A stretch of DNA of 64,000 nucleotides from Mytilus edulis (taxonomy: Eukaryota > Mollusca > Bivalvia > Mytilida > Mytilidae), in NCBI RefSeq assembly GCF_963676685.1, contig NC_092354.1, forward strand, positions 29,854,193 to 29,918,192. Reading direction: 5' to 3'. Every line of letters begins with the position of its first letter. Position 1 is the first letter of the stretch. Of this stretch, positions 26,708 to 37,516 are shown in pieces. The position numbers and the translations under genes were made by a program. The notes below the pieces were generated by a model that worked only from the letters and a program-made list of their open reading frames with translations, was not told where the DNA came from and searched no databases.

Positions 26708-26740
<33 letters not shown>
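26543..26740 (+). mobile_element. tRNA-derived SINE
   Basis: A tRNA-like head is visible: TGGTCGTGTGGTCT as an A-box region (~26555-26568) and GGGTTCGAATCCC as a textbook B box (26621-26633), the internal RNA polymerase III promoter. The body ATTTGCGAATGCAAATTTAC to GACGAGT is shared with the tailless copies at 26270-26340, and an (AT)n tract ends it. A 66-codon frame across it is not a gene. It is too long and mispaired to be a functional tRNA. Confidence 0.75.
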
Positions 26741-26965
26741 TTATCAATTTGATCTTTTTTAGAACAAGCACTAGGCCACCGGAAGCCAAATTATTAATTC
26801 AGTCTAGATGGTCTAGAAAGAGCGATCGGCAACTTGAATATTAAAAAAAACCACTATGACAGAATTTAAAAAGAAGTAGGTAGGAAAGTGCGATCTTTAA
26901 ATGTACAATGTAAGTCTGTCAGTTGGGGGGTTCATTTCTCAATAACATCAAATAAGCTTATCATA

Positions 26966-27090
26966 GATACCAGGACTAAATTTAGTATATACGCCAGACG
27001 CGCGTTTCGTCTACAAAAGACTCATCAGTGACGCTCTAATTCAAAAAAGTTAAAAAGGCCAAATATAGTACGCAGTTGAAGAGCATTGAT
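26966..27090 (+). repeat. GCGCGTTTCGTC dispersed repeat, copy 1
   Basis: TACCAGGACTAAATTTAG, ACGCCAGACGCGCGTTTCGT, ACTCATCAGTGACGCTC and GTTGAAGAGCATTGA in order. The same order is found at 37517 and 37870 (plus) and inverted at 31665-31745. Recognised as a very common mussel repeat. Confidence 0.85.
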
Positions 27091-27249
27091 CATTTTTGCA
27101 TTCCACCTTTTCAGCTTTTTTTTCTTGATGCATCTCTACGTCATACTGTGAATGATGGAAAGGGCGATCGTTATTAATCTATATTTGCGGCTAAACCTTC
27201 GATATCAAGTTATTTTTATAACGCAGACAGAAATATCTGTTTCCTTTTT

Positions 27250-27560
27250 TAGCCATTACTTGGCGTTCATCGACTCCGTCTGTCGTCGTCGTTTCCGTCT
27301 GTCGTCGTCGTGCGTCTAGTTTATACTATTTCAAACAAAGTAAGATCTACAAATAAGTTGAATGACCAATATTGTCAATTGTCCCCTAAAGGTGTTATTG
27401 CCCTTTTAAAAAATTCACAATTTGTTCATTTAGTTTGCTTACTTTAAAGAATCTGCTCCTTTGAAACTGCTGAAACAATTTCAGCCAAACTTGGGCCGAA
27501 TGAGTTTCAAAGTATCTACTATAAATTTTATATTTAATTTCTTTGTCAAGAAACATAGCA
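27250..27560 (+). repeat. Common bivalve repeat (TGTCGTCGTCG / CTCCTTTGAAACT)
   Basis: Simple GTCGTC tract, then a block with TCTGCTCCTTTGAAACTGCT and CAGCCAAACTTGG. A related copy is at 31490-31640 (CTCCTCTGAAACTACTGGG). Seen from memory in many mussel introns. Confidence 0.7.
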
Positions 27561-29170
27561 ACTAGCTAGGACTAAAATGGAACATGTGGGTAAAGTGCAT
27601 TTCTTTGATTTTGAAGAAAATAAGACAGATACAAAGATCATTTCAAAGGAAATTTTAAGTCATTGATTAATGTACTATATTGAAAAACAAACAAAAATCA
27701 TTGATAAAAGAATTACAGGTGAAAGATTCAAGTTCTTGAGAGCTTCTTGTTGGTTTTTTTGGTCAAATTTTATTTTTCTGTTTCATAATTGTAAAAAGAA
27801 AGTTTTTTTTTTATTCAAGTGAAAATGTCACTAAATCGAAGGCGTGAAGGTGGGAAAGAGCGATCGTCAACTTAAATTTTCTTCTTAGTATGAAGTTTGT
27901 GACATAATTAACGGTTGTGGGTAGGAAAGAGCTATTTAAGGCCTATATTTCGTCAGTAAAAGGTTTATAACACAATAACATGAAAAAGATCATTTTTGCA
28001 GCTTTTTTTCTTTGATGCACATCACTATCCTATTTTTAATGATAGGAAAGGCGATCGGGTTTTATCTATGTTTGCGGCTAAACGTTCGATATGGAGTTGT
28101 TCTAATAACAGCGATATGTTTTTTTTGTTTTTGCTAATTATCTTTTTTCTATGTCATAATTGAAAAAAAAACCTTAGTGTGATTGTTTTTTTTTTTGTTA
28201 GCAAGTGAATATTAATTTACTTTAAGGTACAAAAGATTAATCAACAACTTAATTTTGTGCTAGAGAATAGTTTATGACAGGATGATTACATTATGAATAT
28301 TTTGGTATTCTGCCTTTTCCAACTTTAACACACATCATTATCTTTCTTGTGACGTTCTGCTTATAAAAATGTAGACAGCGATAGTTGTATATATTTTCAT
28401 GTTTCTATGTATTATTTCAACCTTTGTCTCACTCTGTGTCACAATGTGTAGTGTTCGACAAAAGGAATGTCATTCGTATGGAAATTTATGATAGAATAAC
28501 AAGATATAAATCGTGTTTTCGTATCTGTAATTTTATAGTCGTTATCTTTAAAGCAAATCTATAAAACTATCCTATACATTTTAAAAGTGATGGGCGATCA
28601 TTGGTTCAATATGTTTGAGTTGGTTTTAACCGTTTTAATCTCTGCTTTAGAGTTCTGTTAATAATGAACACAGCGATAGTTTGTTTGTATGTTTTTTTCT
28701 ACAAAAACCTCCTTTTTTGTTTTAATCGGAAGGAACATTTCGTTATGAATAACGTTTTTTCGTCAAGAGAAAAAATACGTTTACATTTTAACAACTTAAA
28801 TTTATTTTAGCAATGGACATTAATTTTGATAAAATAAAATATTCAGATAATGTTTGCTATCCGCATTTTTCATCCAACTCTCTTTCAATTTTCAACTTCA
28901 ATAGTTACACATCATTATCTTTCTTGTTAAATTCTGCTTAAGTTCGCTCTTTATTTGAGAATACTCTTTCTGGGTAGTAATTGCATGGTCACTGCATTAT
29001 TGTGTAAGTTAAAGACTTTGAAATATTAAACTTGCACGGAAGGTAGGAAAGTGCGATCGTCAACTGAATATTTTCTTAGTTTGGAATTTAAGAAATGATG
29101 TAAACGGTTGTACGTTAGAAAGAGCGATCTTTAGATTCAAGTTATTCAGTAAGGGTTTCATGACACAATT

Positions 29171-29509
29171 ACATAAATAAAACGGCCAAAATGTACCAGT
29201 GGCTTTGAAATGATTTTCAGTAACTGCAAGTACTCTCAGATCTGTACTTAGTGTCTTTATGTTATATATAAGATGTTACATGGACAATCATACCACATCT
29301 TCATTTTTTATAGTTTTTATTAGGGACAGGCCGCTGGCTGAGCAAAAAAAAAGGGGAGGCAATCATGCTTCGGTCATTCCCTATATAATCAACCAAATTG
29401 TCATACAAAATGTCCTACTTGGACCCGCCTTTGCCACTAAATAGTCCAATATTTCCCAAAAAAGGCGTTAACCTCCAATCAATCAACCAATCTATGAAAT
29501 ACATCAAGT
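29171..29509. other. No gene seen; short repeat tail at ~29284
   Basis: CAATCATACCACATCTTC, the end of a common mussel repeat, occurs at ~29286 and again at ~58597 and ~61425. Nothing else supported. Confidence 0.4.
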
Positions 29510-29671
29510 TAATGTTTTTGGTGGGGTTCGTGTTGCTTATTATTCAGTTTTATATGTTGTGTGTATTTTTTTTTGTCAGTTTGTCTTTTTCATTTTTAGC
29601 CATGGCGTTGTCAGTTTTTTCGATTTATGAATTTGACTGTTCCTCTGGTATCTTTCTTCCCTCTTTTATTA
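29510..29671 (+). repeat. Dispersed mussel repeat, 3' half
   Basis: GGTGGGGTTCGTGTTGCTTA, TAGCCATGGCGTTGTCAG and GTTCCTCTGGTATCTTTC in order. Recognised from memory; the 111-codon open frame over it is not a gene. A diverged relative is at 19559. Confidence 0.7.
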
Positions 29672-31382
29672 ATGCCTGCGTCACACTATCCCGATTATTA
29701 TATACGATGGACACCCGAATGGGAAAATTGTAAGTTCGTACGAAGTTGTTCCCGATCTCGTTAAAATACCAAAAAGAGACCGAAGCAAGAACGATGAATA
29801 ACGAAGTCTATACGATGGTGCCGAAATTATATATGATAGCAAAAGATGGACATTTGAAGGTTACCGAAGACGTGTATTTAAGCTTCATATCTCAGCCGAA
29901 GCCTACACGATGGATCACGAAGGCTATGTACACGATGGATTACGAATGATACACGATTGATTACGACCATGGTGCGAAAACAAACAAGATACATAAAGGT
30001 AAAATACATGTATGTACATAATACATGTATGAAAACGATCAAAACGGCGTTCTACCTGTTTTGATTTTTTTATGGTACGAACATAATTTCGACAACATAT
30101 CGTATCTGTACAAGGCTGCCATGCATGGGGGAAATCGATCTTTTTGTCTAATTCTTATGAAACTTAGTTTATTGTCCCCTCGCCTACTACATGTAAGTTG
30201 CGTGTAGATTAATTGTTATGGACACTCTAGAACAAAAATGCTCAAAACTTGGTATGGTGTTACTCGTTAAGAAAATCTTAAGCACTATTGACTTTAAAGT
30301 TCAAAGGTCAAGGTCACAGTGGCAGTTGTAATACATGGCAATATCACCCTTGTGGACACTCTAAAACCATTATGCTTCAAAACACATTTGGTATGTTCTT
30401 CCTTCTTATAATGATCTGCTATTTTTTACGTTCAATTTACAATTTTCTGCATGTGTCATATACACATATAGTGTCCATATTTGCCCCCAATATGTGATAT
30501 ACGAGGGCATGCCAGGCTCGGCATTGCCTTGTTTGAACTGTAAAATGTGTCTACTAGTCTGAATAATCACCCATACTTATGCCCATGTTTTCTGGTCTAT
30601 CTTAAAGGCAAGGTAATGCAAAACGAGCTCTTTCCAGTTGAATATCATTATAATATAGACACACTGAAGGATGTGGGGAAAGCAACAAATGCGACAAAAT
30701 ATGACATATAGAAAACAAAATGGTTATGGAGTAAACATTTGTGTGACAACAACTCAGACGATACATAAATAATCAGAATAACGAAGAAAAAGTTGGTTTC
30801 CCTATATACATGTACCTGCAGTGTTGGTGTACGAGGCGCATTTATGATTTTCATTATGTTACTTGATATGAAAAATTGACAAAAAATAATATAATACTTG
30901 TAAATGTAAATCCTGAGCCTGTAATAGCTGCTCTTCTTGTTCTATTTGAAATAATAGAAACAATGCTGTTCCCTTTTTTTGTTAGAATCTCATAGAATCA
31001 TATGATATGAGTTCCATGTTTTGTGAACGTCTTTTTTAACTGCCGTCTTAGACTGACCAGTGCATATCGCGCATGGCACTCAAAATGTATTTTAGCGCGA
31101 AAATTAAGCTTACATTTTGCTGGATTAAATGCCGTCGTAGTTCCATCTTTTCGCCTTCGTACTTGTATTCGATGGCAACACGACGGGATTACGAACATGT
31201 TAAAAATTAAAAACCTTTTCCGAAGTTGTCCCAGGAGGCTTGAAAAAGTGACCAATGGTTCTACGATGGTTAAAGATGGCACCACGAATAGCCCGATCTG
31301 GATACGATTAGTCCCGATTTAGAAAATTTCCATAATCGAGTTGCCATCGGCGTAAAAATCAGGACAGTGAGACGCGGACATA
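29672..31382. mobile_element. ~1.7-kb element with degenerate inverted ends
   Basis: Left end GCGTCACACTATCCCGAT (~29678) is inverted, imperfectly, as ATCAGGACAGTGAGACGC (~31358-31375). Inside are many ACGATGG, CCCGAT and TACGAA motifs on both flanks, as in the 20956 element. A separate repeat (30235-30545) is nested in the middle. No transposase is seen, so it is probably non-autonomous. Confidence 0.5.
30235..30545 (+). repeat. Nested molluscan repeat
   Basis: AGTTCAAAGGTCAAGGTCAC, TTCAAAACACATTTGGTATG and ATATACGAGGGCATGCCAGG in order, typical of a dispersed repeat seen in several bivalves. It interrupts the element around it. Confidence 0.6.
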
Positions 31383-31489
31383 AGGGCGATCACTATAATA
31401 GTGATGTTTGATTTAATTTCAATAATTTTGCTATAACATAACAAAGATTTGCAGTTTAGCTCAAAATGAACACAGCGATAGCATGCTTC

Positions 31490-31640
31490 GAAAGGCTAAG
31501 TGAGCTTTTCTCATCACTTGGCGTCATTCGTCCTGCGTCCGTCGTCCCTCAATTTTTACAAAAATCGTCTCCTCTGAAACTACTGGGCCAAATTTAACCA
31601 CTCTTGGCCACAATCATAATTGGGGTATCTAGTTACGCGT
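31490..31640 (+). repeat. Common bivalve repeat (CTCCTCTGAAACTACTGGG)
   Basis: GTGAGCTTTTCTCATCACTT, then CTCTGAAACTACTGGGCCAA and TTGGGGTATCTAGTT. Relative of the 27250 block. Confidence 0.75.
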
Positions 31641-31664
31641 CCGATACTTGTTTGGATTGATAAA

Positions 31665-31748
31665 TATTTTGATACGAACGTCACTGATGAGTCTTATGTA
31701 GACGAAACGCGCGTCTGGCGTACTAAATTATAATCCTGGTACCTTTGA
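31665..31748 (-). repeat. GCGCGTTTCGTC dispersed repeat, inverted partial copy
   Basis: CGTCACTGATGAGTCTTATG, GACGAAACGCGCGTCTGGCG and TAATCCTGGTACC are the reverse complement of the 37517 copy. Confidence 0.85.
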
Positions 31749-31784
31749 TAACTGTTGCCCTTGTAGTTCCTTTCCAAATTGTAA

Positions 31785-32110
31785 CTCGATGAGGACTGTT
31801 GTGCCCTTATTTTGACTATTTTATTCGTTGTCTTTTTAGTTGACGCATCATTGTAAATATAACGGAATTTGATGAGACCGTCATCAAAGTGAGAGGGATA
31901 GCGATATAAAACCAGGTTTAATCCAGCATTTGAAAATGGCTGTACCTAGTCAGGAAAATGACAGTTCTTGTCCATTCGTTTTTTATGTGTTTTGTTTTTT
32001 GATTTTGCCATGTGATAATGGACTTTCCGAATTGATTTTCCTCTGAGTTCAGTGTTTTTGTGATTTTACTTTTTATGTTATATAAGTTACGAATATTTGA
32101 AAACGTTTAT
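31785..32110 (+). repeat. Dispersed mussel repeat (ACCAGGTTTAATCCAGCATT)
   Basis: GATGAGGACTGTTGTGCCC, AATTTGATGAGACCGTC, ACCAGGTTTAATCCAGCATT and TGACAGTTCTTGTCCATTCG in order. An inverted partial copy is at 50925-51035. Confidence 0.75.
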
Positions 32111-32603
32111 TCAAACCTCTAATTCAAATGGATACACTAAAGTAAAATCAAGAGGCATACATCTCATTGAATTGAATACAATTTTGGCCGGAAATATAGT
32201 TTTTTTTTTGTGTAAATAAAGTGCAAAACATTTTTTGTAATTTGTGATAACGAATTATTTAATTGGTTAGAACGGTTTAAATTCGTTGAATTGGTAATTA
32301 TCATTTTATTAATTTATGATTTCTGATTAAAAATCATTTTCACAGATGTTTAGCTCACCTGACCCACACACTAGAATGTGAGCTTTCCCCCTTATGTTGC
32401 ACCTGTTGCTGTTTTAAATAAAAAGTCTTATTCGCTGAAACAATTTGACCAAATGTTACAATATTTATACGTTATACTTTTTACCACAAAACACAATCAA
32501 ACTTGTAATTGAAGAGCGTCACTTTTACAGTTCATAAGTTCATAAGTTAAGTCCTTTATTAATGGAAAAGTGATAATTCTGTCGTTTCCCTTGTCAACAT
32601 TGA
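32111..32603. other. No gene seen; partial bivalve repeat near 32350
   Basis: GTTTAGCTCACCTGACCC at 32346 belongs to the same repeat class as 31490. The rest is AT-rich with no exon. Confidence 0.4.
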
Positions 32604-33359
32604 GTTTGCCTCAACCAATTGTTAATAAAGGAAGATAGGATCATCATTTGTGAAGGACCGCTAACAGAGCACATCCCAAGATCCATTTTCATTGGCAAAT
32701 ATAGAGCCACCATCATCTATCGCGATCAGCCTAAAAACAACCCTCAAAATATGAAATGCTCAAAATGTTTGCAGGAAGGTCATCATACAAGAGACTGTAC
32801 AAATGATTGGGTGTGTAGGTCATGCGGAGAAGAAGGACACAAACAAAATGCATGTACCAAAGATGCTTATTCAGACGCACAAGAGCAATCAGATAAAGAA
32901 AACACAAAAGAAAGCCATGAAACAAGTGATGCAGATGACGAGACTTCTGAATCTGAATCTGGCACTGACGCAACACAAATATCAGTCAAAACCAACAATG
33001 ATGAAGTATGTGCAAGCACAACGGCTACCGGACGGGAAGGTGCATCAACTACTGGATATGAAGATGACAACGGACAGTCACAATCTATTATCAATCCAGT
33101 AGCTGATCCACAAAAACGGAAGAAAATCAAAAAGAAAAAAAAGAGCAGTAAAAAAACTAGTGAACTAAGTCAAGCTGAAATAACCTTATTCATGTCTAGT
33201 AACAATCAAAGCACAAAAGAATCAACCAAAAAATCTCAAACTCCATCAAAGCATCCTGTCAGTATTTCCTTTCTGAAGTCTCCAGTGACACCAACTGAGA
33301 AGCTTCACGACAAAGAGAGTGACTCTACAGCCAAGAGGTCAAAAACAACTGTTTCCTAA
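32604..33359 (+). pseudogene. LINE ORF1 fragment with two CCHC zinc knuckles
   Basis: The frame opens after TGA 32601-32603 and has no ATG before the first zinc knuckle; it ends at TAA 33357-33359. Two knuckles are clear: CSKCLQEGHHTRDC and CRSCGEEGHKQNAC, both CX2CX4HX4C. An acidic S/T/E-rich stretch and a basic run (KRKKIKKKKKSSKK) follow. This is the C-terminal two thirds of a nucleic-acid-binding ORF1 of a Tx1/L1-type LINE. The N-terminal RRM-like part is missing, so the element is 5'-truncated here. The region upstream is not LINE-like. Confidence 0.75.
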
Positions 33360-33462
33360 TTATATACATATATATAATTATTTTACCTGTGTTTGTATAA
33401 GAATTCAAACACAACAAAATGAATATAATGATGTATAAATTAATATTTTATTATTAGTACAC

Positions 33463-34068
33463 ATGTATCACATATCCACATTTCAAAAATCAGCTGAACA
33501 TTTAGCTATAAGTCTTTTTATTTTATTTCACTTAATTGTCAGTACACATCACAACAGCGACAAGTTTACTACCTTTAAAGAAATGTACATTCCTTTGGGA
33601 ATTATGTACATATTCTCACACCAAATAGTAAGCAGCATGCACAAAATCTCGAAATCTTTAGATCCTTTTCATATAATTTTTTGTGTATTTTTATTTCACG
33701 TGTTGCATAACTACACAAGTTCTTTTACGTCACTTTCTTGTTATCAAATAACTCTTCAGAAACGTTCCAGCGTAATTGTAATAAATCCATCAATATGTTT
33801 GATTCAAGTTGATATTAGATTATTATCTGCGATTTCATTCAACAAACTTCAACAGGATAAAGCACACCTACAAAAATCAAAACAAAATTCAATTACTATA
33901 GTTCACATAAAAACTTTGATAAGTCATACAATACAAGCTTTTAAAACAAATAAACTAGTTTGTAAGTTAGCTTATCAAGTGGCCAATAATACTATGCAAC
34001 ATTGGCTCTGTAAATATTATGTAAATAGAAGTCCAGTATATATTTTTATGTTACATTTAAAAATATAA
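33463..34068 (+). CDS. 201-codon open frame between LINE ORF1 and ORF2, unknown
   Basis: A genuine ATG start and 201 codons without stop in AT-rich DNA. The product is rich in H, S, I and L (SLFILFHLIVSTHHNSDKF and similar hydrophobic patches), with no domain I recognise. It lies in the interval between ORF1 and ORF2 of the LINE. It may be chance in low-GC DNA, a spacer ORF, or part of the element. Since neighbouring LINE frames are broken, its intactness could be accidental. Confidence 0.25.
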   Translation: MYHISTFQKSAEHLAISLFILFHLIVSTHHNSDKFTTFKEMYIPLGIMYIFSHQIVSSMHKISKSLDPFHIIFCVFLFHVLHNYTSSFTSLSCYQITLQKRSSVIVINPSICLIQVDIRLLSAISFNKLQQDKAHLQKSKQNSITIVHIKTLISHTIQAFKTNKLVCKLAYQVANNTMQHWLCKYYVNRSPVYIFMLHLKI

Positions 34069-34160
34069 AAAAAAAAAATAGTTGTTTATTTTGTGTTTAG
34101 AAGCTATGTTTTTTTTCTTTCAACTATCTCTGTATATATTTTGCTATTGATTGTATTTTT

Positions 34161-34523
34161 ATGTATGTTTACAAACTTAATGAGTCCAAAATAATTTTTT
34201 TGGACACAGAGGAGTCTGTATCTGAAGTCACATTGTTGACCCAAATCATGACCTATATATTGAGGTCAATAATTGAAATGTTGTGTTATGTTTACACATT
34301 TATAATCATGAGTATTATACATGTACATGTAATTGTACATAGATGTAAATATAGAACGAATTTAATATTGATAAAGATATATAAAAAGAAAAATCCACAA
34401 AGCAAGGATCTAGATAAAATCATAAAATCTAAATTATTGCTGATTTACAAGTTAAATGTACTTTCAAACACAACAGAACTCTGTAAATACCTAACTTACC
34501 TTCCTAATATTAACACAAAATGA
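34161..34523 (+). CDS. 120-codon open frame overlapping the ORF2 start, unknown
   Basis: ATG at 34161; the stop TGA at 34521-34523 overlaps the ORF2 ATG at 34520 as ATGA. This termination-reinitiation-like overlap is known between some LINE ORFs. The product is I/L/K-rich and has no recognised domain. The overlap may be accidental. Confidence 0.25.
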   Translation: MYVYKLNESKIIFLDTEESVSEVTLLTQIMTYILRSIIEMLCYVYTFIIMSIIHVHVIVHRCKYRTNLILIKIYKKKNPQSKDLDKIIKSKLLLIYKLNVLSNTTELCKYLTYLPNINTK

Positions 34524-35859
34524 CAAACAAAAACTGTATCCATGTCTGCACTGTAAATACCAACGGGTTACAAAAACCTGAAAAAAGAAAAAGAATTATT
34601 GAATGGGCTAACCAACAAAAATGTGATATAGTATTTCTACAAGAAACACATTTCACTCAAATTTTAGAACCAAAGCTAAAACAAGAATTCAAGGTGAAGT
34701 AATCTTTAGTAACGGGTTAAGTAATGCAAGAGGGGTTGCCATATGGATAAAAAGCAGATTAAACTTTAAGATTATTGACCAATATAAGGATTCTGAAGGT
34801 AGATTCATTTTAGTTAATATAGAAATAGATGACAATATATATACATTAGTGAACCTATATGCACCTAATAATTGTAAAGTAAGAAAAACCTTTTTTAAAT
34901 CAGTAAAACAATTAATTGTAAATCACAGTATTGGCCAGTTAATAATTGGGGGCGACTTCAACGACATATTATCTAAAATTGACACAAAGAAAAAAGTAGG
35001 AAATACAAAATTTGATAAACCAGTTCATAACCTTAAAATGTTTATCAAGAATCTAAAACTAACTGATGTCTGGAGAAGCAAAAACATAAATAAAACCCAA
35101 TTTACCTGGAGAAGGCAAAACTTATCAGAATCTACAAGAATAGATTACTTTTTAGTAAGTGATGAAGTTAATAAAAATTGCATTACATGTGACATAAGAC
35201 CAATAGTTCTACAACACACGGATCATTACGCGGTTTCATTAAAAATCAACATAAATAGAACCTCAAAAGGGCGAGGTTACTGGAAATTAAATAGCAGCAT
35301 CCTGGATGATGAACAGTATCAAAAAATTATTTCCAAATTGATTGATAAATATAAAATAAAATCAGAAACATCTCTCAACCTAGATATTTTATGGGATAAT
35401 TTTAAAGTTGAGGTAAGGGATTATACCATCCAATACTGCAAATTAAAGGCGAATATAAAAAAAGATTCTATTGAAATTTTAGAAAATACATTAAAAACCT
35501 TATCTGAAGAAATTGATTGTGATAATTATATAAATAAGAAGAAAGTAAACCTAAAAGAAAACATTGAAAAACAATTAGCAAGTTTATATAATGAAAAAAT
35601 TAAAGGAAATCAAATTAGATCACGCGTAAAATGGCTAGAAGAAGGGGAGAAATACACATCTTTTTTTCTTGGGCTAGAAAAAACACGACAAAGTAAAAAA
35701 ACTATAACTCAACTGTATGATGAAAATAATCAAGTAACATATGACCAAAACAAAATACTAAATTTGGAAGTCAATTATTACACTAAATTATACACTTCAA
35801 CAAAACCTGATACAGAAAAGGTAAACAATACTCTGAAACTATCAAAGAAAGTAAAATAA
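34520..35859 (+). pseudogene. LINE ORF2 endonuclease (APE-like), frameshifted
   Basis: ORF2 begins MTNKNCIHVCTVNTNGLQ at 34520; NTNG and FLQETHF are the N and E motifs of APE-type LINE endonucleases. The frame is lost at ~34700 and resumes in another frame with YAPNN, GGDFND, STRIDYFLVS and HTDHYAV, the remaining metal-binding and catalytic motifs. After the nuclease comes the linker (RVKWLEEGEKYTSFFLGLEK) typical of Tx1/L1-clade LINEs. The frame ends at 35857-35859. At least one indel is present, so no active enzyme can be made from this copy. Confidence 0.85.
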
Positions 35860-37516
35860 TAAATGAATCTGAAAGTAATACATGCGAGGGAAAAATTACT
35901 ATAAAGGAATGCACAGAGGCTATATTTAAGATGAAATTAAACAAGGCCCCAGGGCTGGACGGACTGAACGTGGAGTTTTATAGAAAATTTTGGGAACAGA
36001 TTAAAGATTTCATAGTACAAGTTTTCAACTATTGCTATAAAAAAGGAGAATTAACAAACTCCCAAAAAATTGGAGCCATATCTCTCTTGTTTAAAAAAAT
36101 GATCCCCTCTCCCTTGATAACTATAGACCTATTACATTATTAAACTATAATGTTAAATTACTAGCTTATGCCTTAGCGCAACGACTAAAATCAGTACTAC
36201 CAAAAACTATTCACTCTGATCAAAAAGGTTACATAAAAAATAGATACATAGGTTTTAACATAAGACAAATCCAAGACATTATTGATTATTCTGAAAAATT
36301 TAATGTAGATGGTGCAATTTTATTTTTAGACTTTACTAAAGCTTTCGACTCACTTGAGTGGTGCTTTATGTTTGAATCTTTGAAAAAATTTGGTTTTAAA
36401 AAAGAATTCATAAAATGGGTTGAAACCATGTATACAGACATAAAAGGATGTATTTTAAATAATGGATGGGTGTCTGTCCCCTTCAATACATTTCGTGGGA
36501 TTAGACAAGGATGTCCGTTATCCTCGTTAATTTTTGTATTGTGTGTTGAAATAATGGCAATTAAATTAAGAGAAAATAAAGAATTAAAAGGATTTGAAAT
36601 CAAATTAGATGGAAAATCTTGCTCACTAAAAATATGTCAACTGGCAGATGATACTCAATTGTTTTTAAAAACACACAAAGATATAAGTATTGCCCTTAAT
36701 ATAATTGAAACTTTTGGAAGCCTTTCTGGGCTCAAACTGAGCTTGGCAAATTTAAAAAGTCAAAAGATAAATTTGAAAATATAAACTGGAAACAAGACCA
36801 CATTAAAAGTCTAGGAATATACTTTGGATACAATTATCAAGAATGTCAAAAATTAAACACAGAGAAACAAATAGATAAATGTGAAAAATTGATTCAAGGA
36901 TGGAACAAACGCAACTTAACATTAATAGGAAAAATTACTGTAGTAAAGTCCCTAATTTTACCAAACCTAACATACACAGCATCATGTACGATAATAACGC
37001 ATGAAATAAAACAAAAGTTCAAAAATTTAATATATAGTTTTATATGGAGCGGAAAAAAAGACAGAATTAAACGCTCTATATTATGTAAGCCATACCTTGA
37101 TGGAGGATTAAAAATGATTGATTTAGACTCCTATATAAAATCCTTGCAAATTAGATGGGTTTCAAAACGATAATGATAACTGGAAAATTATTCCAAGATT
37201 TTATCTTAATAAATTTGGGAAAGATTTTCTTTTATTCAGAATGAATTTAACAAATGTAAATTTGCTTAATAAAACAGAGTATAAATCCTTGCCTGAATTC
37301 TATAAACAATTAATTAAAACTTGGGTAGAAGTAAAAGGAGGTCAAACTATCACTCCTAAAAACTTTCTTGAAGTTAGAAAACAAATTATATGGGGAAATA
37401 ATCTTATCAAAGAAAATGGGAAATGTCTGTTTTTTTAAAAATTGGATCAGTAGTAATATTTTGTTCATCAATAATATAATAGACGAAAACGGACACATCT
37501 CATCAAATAGTTATCA
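35860..37516 (+). pseudogene. LINE ORF2 reverse transcriptase, multiple frameshifts, 3'-cut
   Basis: Pieces in successive frames: NKAPGLDGLNVEFY (35937-), then after a slip near 36102 NYRPITLLNYNVKLL, LDFTKAFDSLEW and GIRQGCPLSS. The polymerase signature LADDTQLF follows (~36640). Further slips near 36770, 37175 and 37435 separate the thumb and C-terminal parts (IWSGKKDRIKRS; KNWISSN). The catalytic aspartates (LDF and ADD) are intact. The frame is cut at ~37507 by the tandem dispersed repeat, so the C-terminus is lost. Tx1/L1 clade is my best guess from the LADD and RVKWLEEG motifs. Confidence 0.85.

Larger units (their letters stand above)
26741..29170. repeat. Decayed long-period repeat with recurring GCGATCG motif
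   Basis: AAGnGCGATCGTCAACT-like sequences recur near 26820, 27857 and 29052, GCGATCTTTA near 26890 and 29128, and the set ATTTGCGGCTAAACSTTCGATAT after GGCGATCG at 27165 and 28053. CACATCATTATCTTTCTTGT occurs at ~28333 and ~28908. The order is roughly preserved, so this looks like an old tandem duplication of 0.5-1 kb units, now badly diverged. A related GCGATCGTCAACTGAA is at 24157, outside the block. No gene is seen. Confidence 0.5.

Noticed and set aside
26562-26762. 66-codon frame ending in Tyr-Ile repeats, and a possible tRNA gene
   Set aside because: It is the tRNA-like SINE and its (AT)n tract; arms do not fold as a true tRNA.
29398-29733. 111-codon frame with a hydrophobic segment
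   Set aside because: It lies on a recognised mussel repeat.
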